18,074 nt of DNA from Triparma columacea (taxonomy: Eukaryota; Sar; Bolidophyceae; Parmales; Triparmaceae). The position numbers and the translations under genes are program-made. Below are positions 17,932 through 18,074 of the stretch, piece by piece; positions within the stretch are counted from its first letter, which is position 1, and each line of letters opens with the position of its first letter. The notes under the pieces are model-generated. The model had not been told where the DNA came from, searched no databases, and saw only the letters and a list, made by a program, of their open reading frames with translations. The stretch is from NCBI GenBank assembly GCA_030267965.1, contig BRYA01000572.1:1-18074 (forward strand), given 5' to 3'.

Positions 17932-17996
17932 GGGGTGGGGTGGGGTGGGGTGGGGTGGGGTGGGGTGGAATGGGGTGGGGTGGGGTGGGGTGGGGT
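17932..17996. repeat. GGGGT microsatellite, 13 units
   Basis: Seven GGGGT units, one GGAAT variant, then five more GGGGT units. The minus strand reads ACCCC repeats that end at CGCAG, directly before the first recognised EF-hand exon. The + strand has more than ten G4 runs with one-base spacers, so G-quadruplex formation is expected. Confidence 0.97.
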
Positions 17997-18008
17997 AAGA
18001 AGTGACTC

Positions 18009-18038
18009 GGACACGGACACGGACACGGACACGGACAC
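18009..18038. repeat. GGACAC microsatellite, five units
   Basis: Five exact GGACAC units 12 bases beyond the GGGGT array. A minus-strand frame runs through both arrays as Cys-Pro and His-Pro-Thr repeats, but this is repeat-driven and not taken as coding. Confidence 0.95.
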
Positions 18039-18074
18039 GAAGTCATGTCCACGCGTGTTGACTCTATCTATTTT

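Noticed and set aside
17927..18052. In-frame extension of the EF-hand ORF through Cys-Pro and His-Pro-Thr repeats
   Set aside because: Encoded purely by the GGACAC and GGGGT microsatellites and preceded by a good CGCAG acceptor, so more likely intron or leader.

Overview
The window is the assembled end of a eukaryotic nuclear chromosome. It opens with about ten copies of the CCCTAA telomere unit, so the TTAGGG strand runs 3' toward the end. Six protein-coding genes follow. Four of them have short introns (60 to 132 bp) with GTGAG/GTGGG donors, CTAAC-like branch sites and CAG/TAG/AAG acceptors. TTAGGG telomeres, compact genes, short introns, a START-plus-multipass-membrane giant protein and the style of the phosphate carrier suggest a unicellular stramenopile alga (diatom, bolidophyte or pelagophyte relative). 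That placement is inference; no marker gene here proves it.

Layout. Bases 1-1037 are subtelomere: telomere repeats, a 9-bp tandem array, a degenerate satellite of about 120 bp, then a shorter repeat. This whole stretch has a single G on the + strand. Bases 1054-8379 (minus) are one uninterrupted 2441-codon ORF. It encodes a membrane protein with several START-like domains followed by a multipass module of about 590 residues that has been duplicated in tandem. Bases 8836-13010 (minus) are a five-exon gene for a 1265-residue WD40 protein with one IQ motif. Rab28 (13225-14115, plus, three exons) diverges from it across a 214-bp shared upstream region. A phosphate-carrier-like member of the mitochondrial carrier family (14178-15662, minus, three exons) converges on Rab28. 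Upstream of it, on the same strand, are an intronless Cys-rich phospholipid scramblase (15740-16705) and an EF-hand protein (17109-17926) whose 5' end may lie outside the window. GGGGT and GGACAC microsatellites lie upstream of the EF-hand gene.

How they relate. There is no operon logic. Several products act at membranes: START-like lipid-binding folds with a multipass protein, a scramblase, a Rab GTPase, a Ca2+ sensor and a carrier. WD40 plus Rab28 as a divergent pair would fit a flagellar or trafficking theme, but this is only suggestive. The observations I rate highest are the G-free subtelomere, which the giant gene is transcribed straight into, and the architecture of that giant protein with its near-identical tandem membrane modules, each ending in paired RRAS phosphosite motifs.
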